A stretch of 64,000 bases of DNA from a virus: IMG/VR virus record IMGVR_UViG_3300018080_005856, positions 86,488-150,487 of that record. One strand, written 5' to 3'. Every line of letters begins with the position of its first letter. Positions within the stretch are counted from its first letter, which is position 1. A model generated the notes under the pieces. It did not search any database, was not told where the DNA came from, and saw only the letters and a list, made by a program, of their open reading frames with translations. The translations under genes were made by a program, and so were the position numbers. This document shows, piece by piece, positions 1-5,902 of this stretch.

Positions 1-369
1 CCCCTTGTAATGGCGGACGAGATTCCAGGGTTTGATCTAGTATTAACCCTTACCAACGAGTACGGGTTTGCTGCTATCACTACGCTGTATGGTGTTCAAA
101 TAGCTGACGAGGGTGGGGTCTTCGGAATGGATAACCTTATGACTGAAATGGTACTACAGTATACAGCTGTAGCTATGGATCCTATAATGGAAGTATCTCT
201 GGATGAGAATGGGGTCATAGATCCTTTTGGTATCCTACAGGGGGGTTATTCCAAAATGTGGAGAAAGCGGGAACTCATATCAGCCGGCGCTGGATTCTCA
301 GACTTGGAAGCAGCATATGAGAGGTATTATGATACAGTACTATTCACTCCGAAAGTAAGAAGTAAATAA
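1..369 (+). CDS. Virion structural protein, C-terminal part (5' end outside window)
   Basis: The frame is open from the first base and ends with TAA at 367-369. An ATG at 10 exists, but no Shine-Dalgarno sequence is visible in the nine bases before it. The preceding in-frame codons read smoothly into the protein, so this is more likely the end of a longer gene than a 119-residue protein. The motif LTNEYGFAAITTLYGVQI, followed by a segment containing TEMVLQYTA, resembles the C-terminal domain of large tail or virion proteins of SPO1-like and jumbo phages, recalled from memory. Its exact role is unknown. It converges with the minus-strand lipoprotein unit and overlaps the 3' end of the small membrane peptide by 26 bases. 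No terminator is apparent between the two. Confidence 0.7.
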   Translation, partial: PLVMADEIPGFDLVLTLTNEYGFAAITTLYGVQIADEGGVFGMDNLMTEMVLQYTAVAMDPIMEVSLDENGVIDPFGILQGGYSKMWRKRELISAGAGFSDLEAAYERYYDTVLFTPKVRSK

Positions 370-466
370 CTATAATGGCCACAATCAAAGATGCTACTGG
401 CCCTAGGGCCGCCAGCAAGGCAAAGCCTATTAACGCACCTATTACATGTCCAAAAGCTGATAACAT
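344..466 (-). CDS. 40-residue hydrophobic membrane peptide coupled to the lipoprotein operon
   Basis: The ATG (464-466) shares its A with the TAA stop (466-468) of the upstream lipoprotein gene, a TAATG arrangement typical of translational coupling. The product starts MLSAFGHVIGALIGFALLAA. It is almost entirely hydrophobic: a first helix of about 20 residues with small-residue spacing (G6, G10, G14), a Gly-Pro turn at 22-23, and a second hydrophobic stretch ending YFLLSE. It could form a membrane hairpin or one long transmembrane helix. It is the last gene of the minus-strand lipoprotein unit. Size and character fit a small holin-like, toxin-like or partner membrane peptide, but no family is recognised. 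Isoleucine codons include ATA, as in neighbouring genes. Its 3' end overlaps the convergent virion gene tail to tail. Confidence 0.6.
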   Translation of the reverse strand: MLSAFGHVIGALIGFALLAALGPVASLIVAIIVIYFLLSE

Positions 467-1470
467 TAGGGGTACTCCCAGTTAATACCATCAGTAGTGT
501 ATCTGTTGTATAAAACGTAGTAGTGCTCCTGGTCGTCTGAATTCCACTCATAATAACCACCAACGATGTTCCATATTTTATCCTTGTATACTATTGCACT
601 ATAAGCCGGAAACGAGAAATTGTATGGGCAACCCGTACCGTAAAGTGAATCCATGGATACTCTGGACCAGTTCTCTAAATCGTCTATAGTGGTATTCCAT
701 ATATCATATAACTTTTGAGGAACTGTACCATATGCTTCTCTTCCTCCCATTACCCAGAACTTATTGTTATAAACAAGAAACGCATGGCCTGTTCTATGCG
801 GGACCAGCGTGTCTAGAGTTATGGCTTCCCACGTAACAGCATTATCTGATACAAACAGACCACTGCCTGAAGATATATATATTCTACCGTCATATACGAC
901 ACATCTAGGATGTCCAGATTCTAGGTTAGAATTATAACATCGCCAGGTTTCTCCATCGGTAGATGAACAAGCTGTACTGGCAGCTTCTAAGGAAGTGTGC
1001 ATTCCACCTATGACCCACATCGCACCATTGAAAACTATGAGAGAATGATATGCTCTTTTCCCGAAGGGGGCATGTTCTGTTACACAAGTCCAGTCTTTGC
1101 CATTAGAGGATGACCATACGTCGTCTTCATATTCGTAAGCTGGTGTAGGACCATCTGATAATTCTCCACCAGTGATCCATAGCTTCCCATTGTACTCTAC
1201 TATTCCATCCATCACCCTGGGAGGAAATTCTGGTTTGTCCTTTATAAGAGTCCAGTCTTTGCCATTCTTCGAAGAATATATTCCACCATAGTCTACTACT
1301 CCGCCGTACTCTGTGTGGTAACCACAGTGGACAAATATCTTGTCCTTGAATATTGTGACTGTAGGCCAGCTCAATGCCGGAAGTTCGTCGTATATTACTT
1401 CCTCTTCCAATCCACATCCTGGCAACAGAATGATAATGATGGCTATAATCTGAAATATCACTGGTTTCAT
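466..1470 (-). CDS. Kelch-type beta-propeller lipoprotein (second gene of lipoprotein unit)
   Basis: The start is ATG at 1468-1470. The minus strand reads AGGTG followed by AAAGTT before it, a good Shine-Dalgarno, and this start gives a clean lipoprotein signal. The signal is MKPVIFQIIAIIIILLPGC, with lipobox L16-P17-G18-C19 and lipidation expected at C19. An upstream in-frame start at 1524 would bury the signal. The rest is a run of Kelch-like blades with the repeating pattern G-K/A-hydrophobic-W-V-I/M-G-G, then DVWSSSNGKDW-like strands, at roughly residues 70-334. The propeller probably sits on a cell surface or in the periplasm and binds a ligand. There is no enzymatic motif. The start lies 11 bases after the stop of the larger lipoprotein gene, so the two are co-transcribed. 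Cargo surface protein or superinfection-exclusion factor are possible roles, unproven. Confidence 0.85.
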   Translation of the reverse strand: MKPVIFQIIAIIIILLPGCGLEEEVIYDELPALSWPTVTIFKDKIFVHCGYHTEYGGVVDYGGIYSSKNGKDWTLIKDKPEFPPRVMDGIVEYNGKLWITGGELSDGPTPAYEYEDDVWSSSNGKDWTCVTEHAPFGKRAYHSLIVFNGAMWVIGGMHTSLEAASTACSSTDGETWRCYNSNLESGHPRCVVYDGRIYISSGSGLFVSDNAVTWEAITLDTLVPHRTGHAFLVYNNKFWVMGGREAYGTVPQKLYDIWNTTIDDLENWSRVSMDSLYGTGCPYNFSFPAYSAIVYKDKIWNIVGGYYEWNSDDQEHYYVLYNRYTTDGINWEYP

Positions 1471-1480
1471 AACTTTCACC

Positions 1481-3454
1481 TCACCTATACCAAATGTCCC
1501 ATGCCCAGCGGTCAGCTCCTTCACCTGTCAGCATAATAAGCTTATCTTTAAAAGATTCCATAGTATGCCCGCGTCTGGGTATAACTTCGCTATTAAAGCT
1601 TACAGGATTCCATGTTATACCGTCAGATGACGACCAGGTGTCGTCACGGCGGCCAAAGGTGTAAGGGCTTTCATCATCAAAATGTACCCTTAAACATACA
1701 GCAGTACAGTAGGCGTCATGTGTATATTCAATAGTGCCGTAACTTACCAGTGTGACCCCAACTTCCAAATCTGTAATTTCCGCCCAGGTCCAGGGCACCC
1801 CGGTGTCCGGGTTGTCTGTCCAGGTGTATGTTCTGCCTTCATAATTGCCTGTTGTAGATATTATTGGATCCAGATCTGTAGATTCAAATATAGAACCGTT
1901 TGTCATTATAGCTGCCCTCGCATTTGCAGAGGAACCGCTCCTTCTCACAGAAACAAACACCTCTATGCTTGCTATATAGCCGCCCCAGGCCAGAGGATTG
2001 TCCTCTACCTCGTAGAGGTCCCTGTAAGTGCCTCCGGATGGAGGACCGCCTTCAGTAGATACCCTGGTTATATCACCATCTATTTCTCCCGGATCATTTA
2101 CACTGCTGTAATGCGGAGAAGATGGGGGATACGGCATGCTGGTTTCTGAACCATCGCCAGTCACCATCAGTACACCTACTGCCGGGATCCCATACTCTCC
2201 GCCGTTGATCCATAACTTCCCGTCATGCACTGCGGAAGCAAACATTGCTCGTGTTCCAAAACCTATACCAGCTGGAGGTACTTTGTCCCATACAAGGCCG
2301 TCAGACGAATGCCACACTTCTGAACTATAGGTATAGCCAGTTATAAGACCATACGAAGACGGTGAAGAACTGTATGAGCATGACATGCCGCCGATAAGCC
2401 ACATCTCATTATTGAATACCCGCAACTCAAATAGGGTCCTGCTGGTGAATATGTCCCTGACGTGAGCCCAGTCTGCTGCATTGAATGGATAAGAAGGCCC
2501 ATGGTCAACTATGCACGTGTAATGAGAATTATAGTGTGTGACAATATCGCCTACAGAGTAGGACATATCGTACCGCCATCTTGGCGGAGTTACAAGCTCC
2601 CAGTCTACTCCGTTTGTAGACCGCCATACATCATTCTCAAATCCCATTCCGATACAGCCGCCTATAACCCACATGTAACCATCAAAAGAGACAGCTTTAT
2701 GGCCGGCCCTACCGCAGAACCCGGGACTGTTCGTTGCTCTGTGCCAGTCTGTGCCATCATAAGAGTACCATACGTCATCGTTGTATGTAGTATCCAGAGA
2801 CCGGCCTCCTATGTTCCATATTCTGCCATCATATACGCATGCTGCACTTGCATGGTTGGATATGTTTTCAAAGACAGGATGTTCTGTAGCCAGATACCAG
2901 TTGACAGCGTCATCTGTATACCATATATCATTAATGAAGTTACCCGAATCGAAGGTGGCTGTATTTACATAGTTCTGGTACCCATTAAAACCACCTATAA
3001 CCCATAACTTGTCATCAAATATAACTGACTGGTACAGACTTCTGGATCTGAACCATGACATTGAGGAAAGAGAAGCCCAGTTATCACCAACTTTTAGAGT
3101 ATGGCCGGCAGCCATTTGACTGTAATCACTGTACCCCTTACTATCACAGTATGCCTGAACCTGGTAGTAATAAAAGTATCCGTCTTTTACGTCAGTGTCA
3201 GTAAAGGACAGCTCTGTAGTTTCACCGATGTAATCTACAACTTCACAAGCTGCCCCGCTCCTGTAAATATAGTAGAGTTCAGCATACTCTACAGCATCCC
3301 AGGTTATTACTACTCTATCGGCATAATCACCGCAGGTAGCGTGTATGTTTTCCGGTGCCAGATAAGGGGGCTCCTCTTGCTCTATGTCATCATGGCATAG
3401 ACATCCTGAAAGGAGAATTAGTAGGAATTGACATAATATTGTTGCAGTCTTCAC
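1481..3454 (-). CDS. Modular surface lipoprotein: FN3, Kelch propeller, CBM-like and insert domains
   Basis: The start is chosen as GTG at 3452-3454. GGAGGT lies five bases upstream, whereas the ATG at 3475 has no Shine-Dalgarno. The GTG gives a perfect lipoprotein signal, (M)KTATILCQFLLILLSGC, with lipobox L15-S16-G17-C18. After a short linker there is a fibronectin type III-like domain (about residues 30-115, with VVITWDAV and YYIYRSG strands). Kelch-like repeats of the WVIGGF/DVWRSTNGVDW type follow. A CBM5/12-like segment (about 290-330) shows the pattern Y-S-V-G-D-I-V...Y-T-C...H...W. A beta-rich insert has NPDTGVPWTWAEITDLEVGV (about 541-560), a motif I associate with phage and virus surface proteins. 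Kelch strands resume at the C-terminus. The protein is 657 residues and has no catalytic motif. It heads the lipoprotein unit, with a leader of about 160 bases. The likely role is surface binding. Confidence 0.85.
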   Translation of the reverse strand: MKTATILCQFLLILLSGCLCHDDIEQEEPPYLAPENIHATCGDYADRVVITWDAVEYAELYYIYRSGAACEVVDYIGETTELSFTDTDVKDGYFYYYQVQAYCDSKGYSDYSQMAAGHTLKVGDNWASLSSMSWFRSRSLYQSVIFDDKLWVIGGFNGYQNYVNTATFDSGNFINDIWYTDDAVNWYLATEHPVFENISNHASAACVYDGRIWNIGGRSLDTTYNDDVWYSYDGTDWHRATNSPGFCGRAGHKAVSFDGYMWVIGGCIGMGFENDVWRSTNGVDWELVTPPRWRYDMSYSVGDIVTHYNSHYTCIVDHGPSYPFNAADWAHVRDIFTSRTLFELRVFNNEMWLIGGMSCSYSSSPSSYGLITGYTYSSEVWHSSDGLVWDKVPPAGIGFGTRAMFASAVHDGKLWINGGEYGIPAVGVLMVTGDGSETSMPYPPSSPHYSSVNDPGEIDGDITRVSTEGGPPSGGTYRDLYEVEDNPLAWGGYIASIEVFVSVRRSGSSANARAAIMTNGSIFESTDLDPIISTTGNYEGRTYTWTDNPDTGVPWTWAEITDLEVGVTLVSYGTIEYTHDAYCTAVCLRVHFDDESPYTFGRRDDTWSSSDGITWNPVSFNSEVIPRRGHTMESFKDKLIMLTGEGADRWAWDIWYR

Positions 3455-3599
3455 AATGTACCTCCAAGGTAGCATGATCTAGATTTACTACCGGTGGGTT
3501 CCAGAAGTGAGCTATGTGAGATACATATCTTAATGAAGCCGTCTCCAGGGACCCATCGCGTTGTTCCCGCACGGACTCGTACTTATTAGTCATGAGTAG

Positions 3600-3623
3600 T
3601 TGTTCACTATGATTTGTGAACAA
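3600..3623. promoter_or_regulatory. Inverted repeat, putative operator at the lipoprotein promoter
   Basis: The arms are TTGTTCAC (3600-3607) and GTGAACAA (3616-3623), perfectly complementary and separated by eight bases. This is the geometry of a site for a dimeric helix-turn-helix repressor or activator. On the minus strand it starts at the last base of the predicted -10 box and covers the expected transcription start, so binding would block initiation. The regulator is not in this window. Confidence 0.5.
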
Positions 3624-3651
3624 ATATATCCAGTCAGTATCTGACTGTAAT
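3623..3651 (-). promoter_or_regulatory. Predicted sigma70-type promoter of the lipoprotein unit
   Basis: On the minus strand ATTACA (3646-3651) and TATATT (3623-3628) are separated by exactly 17 bases. They match the -35 consensus at four of six positions and the -10 at five of six. Transcription would start near 3616 and leave a leader of about 160 bases before the GTG at 3454. The promoter lies between two inverted repeats and is the best candidate upstream of the two lipoprotein genes. Confidence 0.4.
3631..3647. repeat. Inverted repeat inside the promoter spacer
   Basis: CAGTCAG (3631-3637) and CTGACTG (3641-3647) are perfectly complementary around a three-base centre. They fall almost entirely between the predicted -35 and -10 boxes of the lipoprotein promoter. 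It has no T-run on either strand, so a protein-binding site is more likely than a terminator. Confidence 0.4.
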
Positions 3652-3667
3652 GCCTATCTCACATATG

Positions 3668-3683
3668 TAGGAAAGCTTTCCTA
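3668..3683. repeat. 16-base perfect palindrome
   Basis: TAGGAAAGCTTTCCTA reads the same on both strands. It abuts another palindrome, ACATATGT at 3661-3668. It lies in the non-coding stretch between RNase HI and the lipoprotein promoter, which is unusually rich in symmetric sequences. The function is unknown; a protein-binding site is the simplest reading. Confidence 0.4.
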
Positions 3684-3716
3684 GTTGGAACTATATTTCG
3701 CGTTTCCGAGTGTTAG

Positions 3717-3735
3717 ACCAGAAGCATCTTCTGGT
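3717..3735 (-). terminator. Stem-loop after the recA operon, possible terminator
   Basis: ACCAGAAG (3717-3724) pairs with CTTCTGGT (3728-3735) around a three-base loop, giving an eight-base-pair hairpin. It lies 11 bases beyond the RNase HI stop (3747-3749), where the minus-strand operon should end. No T-run follows on the minus strand, so it is not a classical intrinsic terminator. It could be a weak terminator or an mRNA 3'-end stabiliser. Confidence 0.35.
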
Positions 3736-3746
3736 TAGTGCCTTTC

Positions 3747-4163
3747 CTATCTTGCTTCTTTACAAGCTTTATCCATTTCTTCGTTAAACTCCCGATTAAC
3801 ATGGACAGCTGTTATTGTTACATCATTCTCCTTCTCTATTTTAGATATTCTATCTTTATATGGTCTTAGCTTTCTACTCTTTACATTGTATACTCCGGTT
3901 AATTGGAGAACAACAAGTTCAGAGTCACCTATTACCCGTATCAATGTAGCATCTGGATCAGCAACCATGAGAGTTTCGATCCCAACCGTAACAGCTTCCC
4001 ACTCAGCTTCATTGTTTGTATGGATCCCATCCATTCTCCAGCTCTGTTCTATGATTGCACCAGAATCTGAAGTTGCTTTGAACGCGCAGCTGGCTTTCCC
4101 AGGATTGGGACTAGCGCCTCCATCAAATCTCAGTGTCCATACGTGTAGCTTCTTCTGTTCCAT
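3747..4163 (-). CDS. rnhA: Ribonuclease HI
   Basis: This 138-residue protein has the RNase HI fold signature: FDGGASPNPG with D14, TNNEAEWEA with E54 at the conserved acidic position, VIGDSELVV with D80, and a C-terminal N-x3-D-K-A-C with D131. These are the four metal-binding carboxylates of the family. It cleaves RNA in RNA:DNA hybrids, for example primers or R-loops. The order TNNxAEyEA resembles the short archaeal/plant/Bacillus-type RNase HI subgroup more than E. coli RnhA. The start ATG at 4163 has AGGAGG six bases upstream. The gene is the last of the recA operon, and its start lies inside the preceding zinc-ribbon gene with a 41-base overlap. A role in phage replication or recombination is inferred from its RecA neighbour. 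Confidence 0.9.
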   Translation of the reverse strand: MEQKKLHVWTLRFDGGASPNPGKASCAFKATSDSGAIIEQSWRMDGIHTNNEAEWEAVTVGIETLMVADPDATLIRVIGDSELVVLQLTGVYNVKSRKLRPYKDRISKIEKENDVTITAVHVNREFNEEMDKACKEAR

Positions 4164-4332
4164 TGACAGCCTCCTTATTGGAATCCTTGGCTTCCAGAGG
4201 TTCTGTCTTCTTCCTACGTACTACTAGACGTTTTCCACACTTCAGACATTCCTTCTGACTTGGGTCATCTATGAAGTTCTTTACTCCGCAGCTGCATAGT
4301 ATTTCCCTGTATTTATATCTTATCTCTTCCAA
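4123..4332 (-). CDS. Small zinc-ribbon protein
   Basis: The 69-residue product has CSCG near residue 13 and CLKCG near residue 29, a four-cysteine zinc-ribbon pattern. A basic stretch (RLVVRRKK) and a charged tail follow. The start codon is TTG (4330-4332), supported by GAGGG seven bases upstream; no ATG lies in a useful position. The 3' end overlaps the RNase HI start by 41 bases in another frame, suggesting coupled expression. The ribbon could bind nucleic acid or protein. No specific family is recognised. Confidence 0.7.
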   Translation of the reverse strand: MEEIRYKYREILCSCGVKNFIDDPSQKECLKCGKRLVVRRKKTEPLEAKDSNKEAVNGTEEATRMDTEI

Positions 4333-4342
4333 TGCAATCCCT

Positions 4343-4636
4343 CTAGTTGTATTTTATAAGTGATGTAACGGTATAGGAAAAGAACGAGGTAAGGAATCCT
4401 TGTAGCACGGGATACAGCCATGTGTCTATCCCTTCGGGTTTGATGATGAAGGATCCAAACACCCCTACCCAGAAACCTATACATTGTGAACAGTATAAGA
4501 ACTTGGATAGGTACGTATCTACGGGAGGAGATACCATCTCTATTATCTTATCTTTAATACCATCAAGGAGAAAGGCATTACTCATAGAAACAGTTACAGC
4601 TACCCATATAGTATTTACTATTATAAACTTAGTCAT
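4343..4636 (-). CDS. DUF1360-like small membrane protein
   Basis: The product is 97 residues with an N-terminal hydrophobic segment, a short motif CSQCIGFWVGVFGSF and a C-terminal hydrophobic segment (GFLTSFFSYTV). The C-x2-C-x-G-F-W-x-G pattern between membrane segments is typical of the DUF1360 family of Gram-positive bacteria and their phages; I recognise this from memory. The molecular function of that family is unknown. The start ATG at 4636 overlaps the stop of the upstream gene by eight bases and has only a weak AGAAGAG ribosome binding site. It sits mid-operon between two zinc-binding proteins. Confidence 0.7.
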   Translation of the reverse strand: MTKFIIVNTIWVAVTVSMSNAFLLDGIKDKIIEMVSPPVDTYLSKFLYCSQCIGFWVGVFGSFIIKPEGIDTWLYPVLQGFLTSFFSYTVTSLIKYN

Positions 4637-5012
4637 TTGACTCTTCTTCTAATAATGGTTTCAAAGCCAACCTCACCAGTCTGGCTATGTTAAAAGCCAC
4701 GTCGAGAAATGACCCCTCCTTTATAGCTTGTTTCACTCCGTCGTATTGATTACCACAGCCTGTCATTCCTGGCTCTTTCAGCACACAACCTTCACATCTA
4801 TCCTTGATATATATATGACATAGCGGGCACATTTCCTCAGTCGTAACGTGTCCTATATGTTGTCTGATACTCTTGTCTAAAACGGCTATAGTAAGATATT
4901 TACCAACAAGAGAATAAGCCTGGAGAAGCTCATCAGGGTACTTTCCTCTCATCTCATTTACAGTATCTACGGACAGCTGTGCGATACGTCTTATAAGTTC
5001 TTCTCCATGCAT
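4629..5012 (-). CDS. Cysteine-rich zinc-binding protein of unknown function
   Basis: The start is taken as ATG at 5010-5012 because AAGGAGGTG lies just upstream (spacing near 11). A longer in-frame start at 5048 has no usable spacing. The 127-residue protein has a helical N-terminal half. A cysteine cluster, CPLCH...CEGC...GCGN, follows near residues 72-97 and probably holds one or two zinc ions. Similar CPLC-CxGC-C patterns occur in uncharacterised phage early proteins. The C-terminus is helical and acidic. It overlaps the next gene by eight bases. No enzymatic motif is seen. Confidence 0.75.
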   Translation of the reverse strand: MHGEELIRRIAQLSVDTVNEMRGKYPDELLQAYSLVGKYLTIAVLDKSIRQHIGHVTTEEMCPLCHIYIKDRCEGCVLKEPGMTGCGNQYDGVKQAIKEGSFLDVAFNIARLVRLALKPLLEEESND

Positions 5013-5064
5013 CCGTTGCGGCACCTCCTTACAACCGGGAGTTCCCATCTCTTTCTATATACTC

Positions 5065-5301
5065 TCATTGTCCTGGGTCAAGCTCAATAATGCTGGATAT
5101 AGTATGATAGTCTATCACAGCTTTTGTATTCAGTATTATACTACTTTCCGTTATCTTTATTACTATTCCTGTCGCTATGTTTGTTGTCGGTGCTAGTTGA
5201 GTTGTAAAAGTATTGTACCATATTCCTACAATCTTTCCCACTAGACCAGAGTACCTGACTATACTCATTAAACCGCTGCTGCCAGTGTGTTCAATCCTCA
5301 T
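5065..5301 (-). CDS. Small beta-rich protein, unknown (Sm-like pattern)
   Basis: The 78-residue product alternates short hydrophobic beta strands: LVGKIVGIWY, ATGIVIKITES, SIILNTKAV and ISSIIEL. The strand order resembles an Sm or SH3-like barrel, but this is only a pattern impression. The ATG at 5301 has an AGGAA-type ribosome binding site. The gene begins just after the stop of the preceding operon gene. Function is unknown; RNA or protein binding would fit a small barrel. Confidence 0.65.
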   Translation of the reverse strand: MRIEHTGSSGLMSIVRYSGLVGKIVGIWYNTFTTQLAPTTNIATGIVIKITESSIILNTKAVIDYHTISSIIELDPGQ

Positions 5302-5309
5302 GGTGTTTC

Positions 5310-5576
5310 CTATCCAATAGAAACATCTATTTTAAGCTCAACTGGAACTACCTTACAATATCGAACGTTATTGGCTCCCCACTTTTCAACCGCCGTAACA
5401 TATATGGCCTTCTTTATCTTCATGTCTTGTGGTGATGATGAATATTCATCAAAACTCACAACCGTCTGCGTCTGGCCCTTCGGCGTCAGCTTTCGTATCA
5501 GAAGGAACTCCACTGTCGGGAGGTCCACCATTAGCTCCTCCTTGGTCTGGTTCTGCTCCTTTATCTTCCCCGCCAT
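5310..5576 (-). CDS. Hypothetical 88-residue protein
   Basis: No family is recognised. The protein is charged at the N-terminus (MAGKIKEQNQTKEEL) and then beta-rich (VEFLLIRKL, TQTVVSFDEY, KAIYVTAVEKW). The start at 5576 has AGGAGG about ten bases upstream, a strong signal. That signal and the start lie inside the preceding gene, so the two coding regions overlap by 128 bases in different frames. The strong initiation signal is the main reason to accept both genes. Confidence 0.65.
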   Translation of the reverse strand: MAGKIKEQNQTKEELMVDLPTVEFLLIRKLTPKGQTQTVVSFDEYSSSPQDMKIKKAIYVTAVEKWGANNVRYCKVVPVELKIDVSIG

Positions 5577-5895
5577 CTTCTGGTTTCCTCCTTCTTATAG
5601 CTGATATCTCTTCTTTCATGGTATGTGTGTCCAACCATCTCTCCTTTTCCTCTTCCATAATACTATTGAGTGCCTTAGACAGAGCATACTGGAGTACCTT
5701 AGCTGGTGCTCTATTGTCACTCTTTACACTCATTCCTATGGATAACTTTCTTGTTATCCTCGACCCAGGCCCGTCTGGGCTGTCTGGGTCAGGAACAATA
5801 ATATCGATAGATTCCTGATATGTTTGCCATAAGGAATCTGTCCATAGATTATCCCGCATACCTCTGGTAGCGTCATCAAGTTCATTATCACCCAT
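5449..5895 (-). CDS. Hypothetical protein with acidic Gly/Pro-rich tail
   Basis: The 148-residue product has an ordered N-terminal part of about 100 residues (DDATRGMRDNLWTDSLWQTY, ITRKLSIGMSV, ending in ISAIRRRK). A low-complexity tail rich in Gly, Pro, Asp and Glu follows (about 102-148). The tail is the part that overlaps the next gene, so its composition may be shaped by the second reading frame. GAGG lies five bases upstream of the ATG at 5895, eight bases after recA ends. It may act with RecA or in DNA metabolism by context only. Confidence 0.7.
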   Translation of the reverse strand: MGDNELDDATRGMRDNLWTDSLWQTYQESIDIIVPDPDSPDGPGSRITRKLSIGMSVKSDNRAPAKVLQYALSKALNSIMEEEKERWLDTHTMKEEISAIRRRKPEDGGEDKGAEPDQGGANGGPPDSGVPSDTKADAEGPDADGCEF

Positions 5896-5902
5896 ATAAT
5901 CC

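Noticed and set aside
399-410. Perfect palindrome GGCCCTAGGGCC as a bidirectional terminator
   Set aside because: It has no loop and no T-run on either strand, and it lies within the small membrane gene. It is more likely coincidental or a restriction-type palindrome.
375-485. Plus-strand 36-residue reading frame after the first gene
   Set aside because: It has no ribosome binding site, lacks the ATA codons favoured here, and is antisense to the better supported coupled membrane peptide.
1718-3007. Plus-strand frames of 143 and 181 residues antisense to the large lipoprotein
   Set aside because: They lack ribosome binding sites and recognisable features; they are shadows of the minus-strand coding sequence.
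3390-3593. Minus-strand frame of 67 residues (from ATG 3593) in the lipoprotein leader, with an HCEDC motif
   Set aside because: The sequence looks protein-like, but there is no Shine-Dalgarno, and it overlaps the signal-peptide region of the lipoprotein. It could be revisited if conserved.
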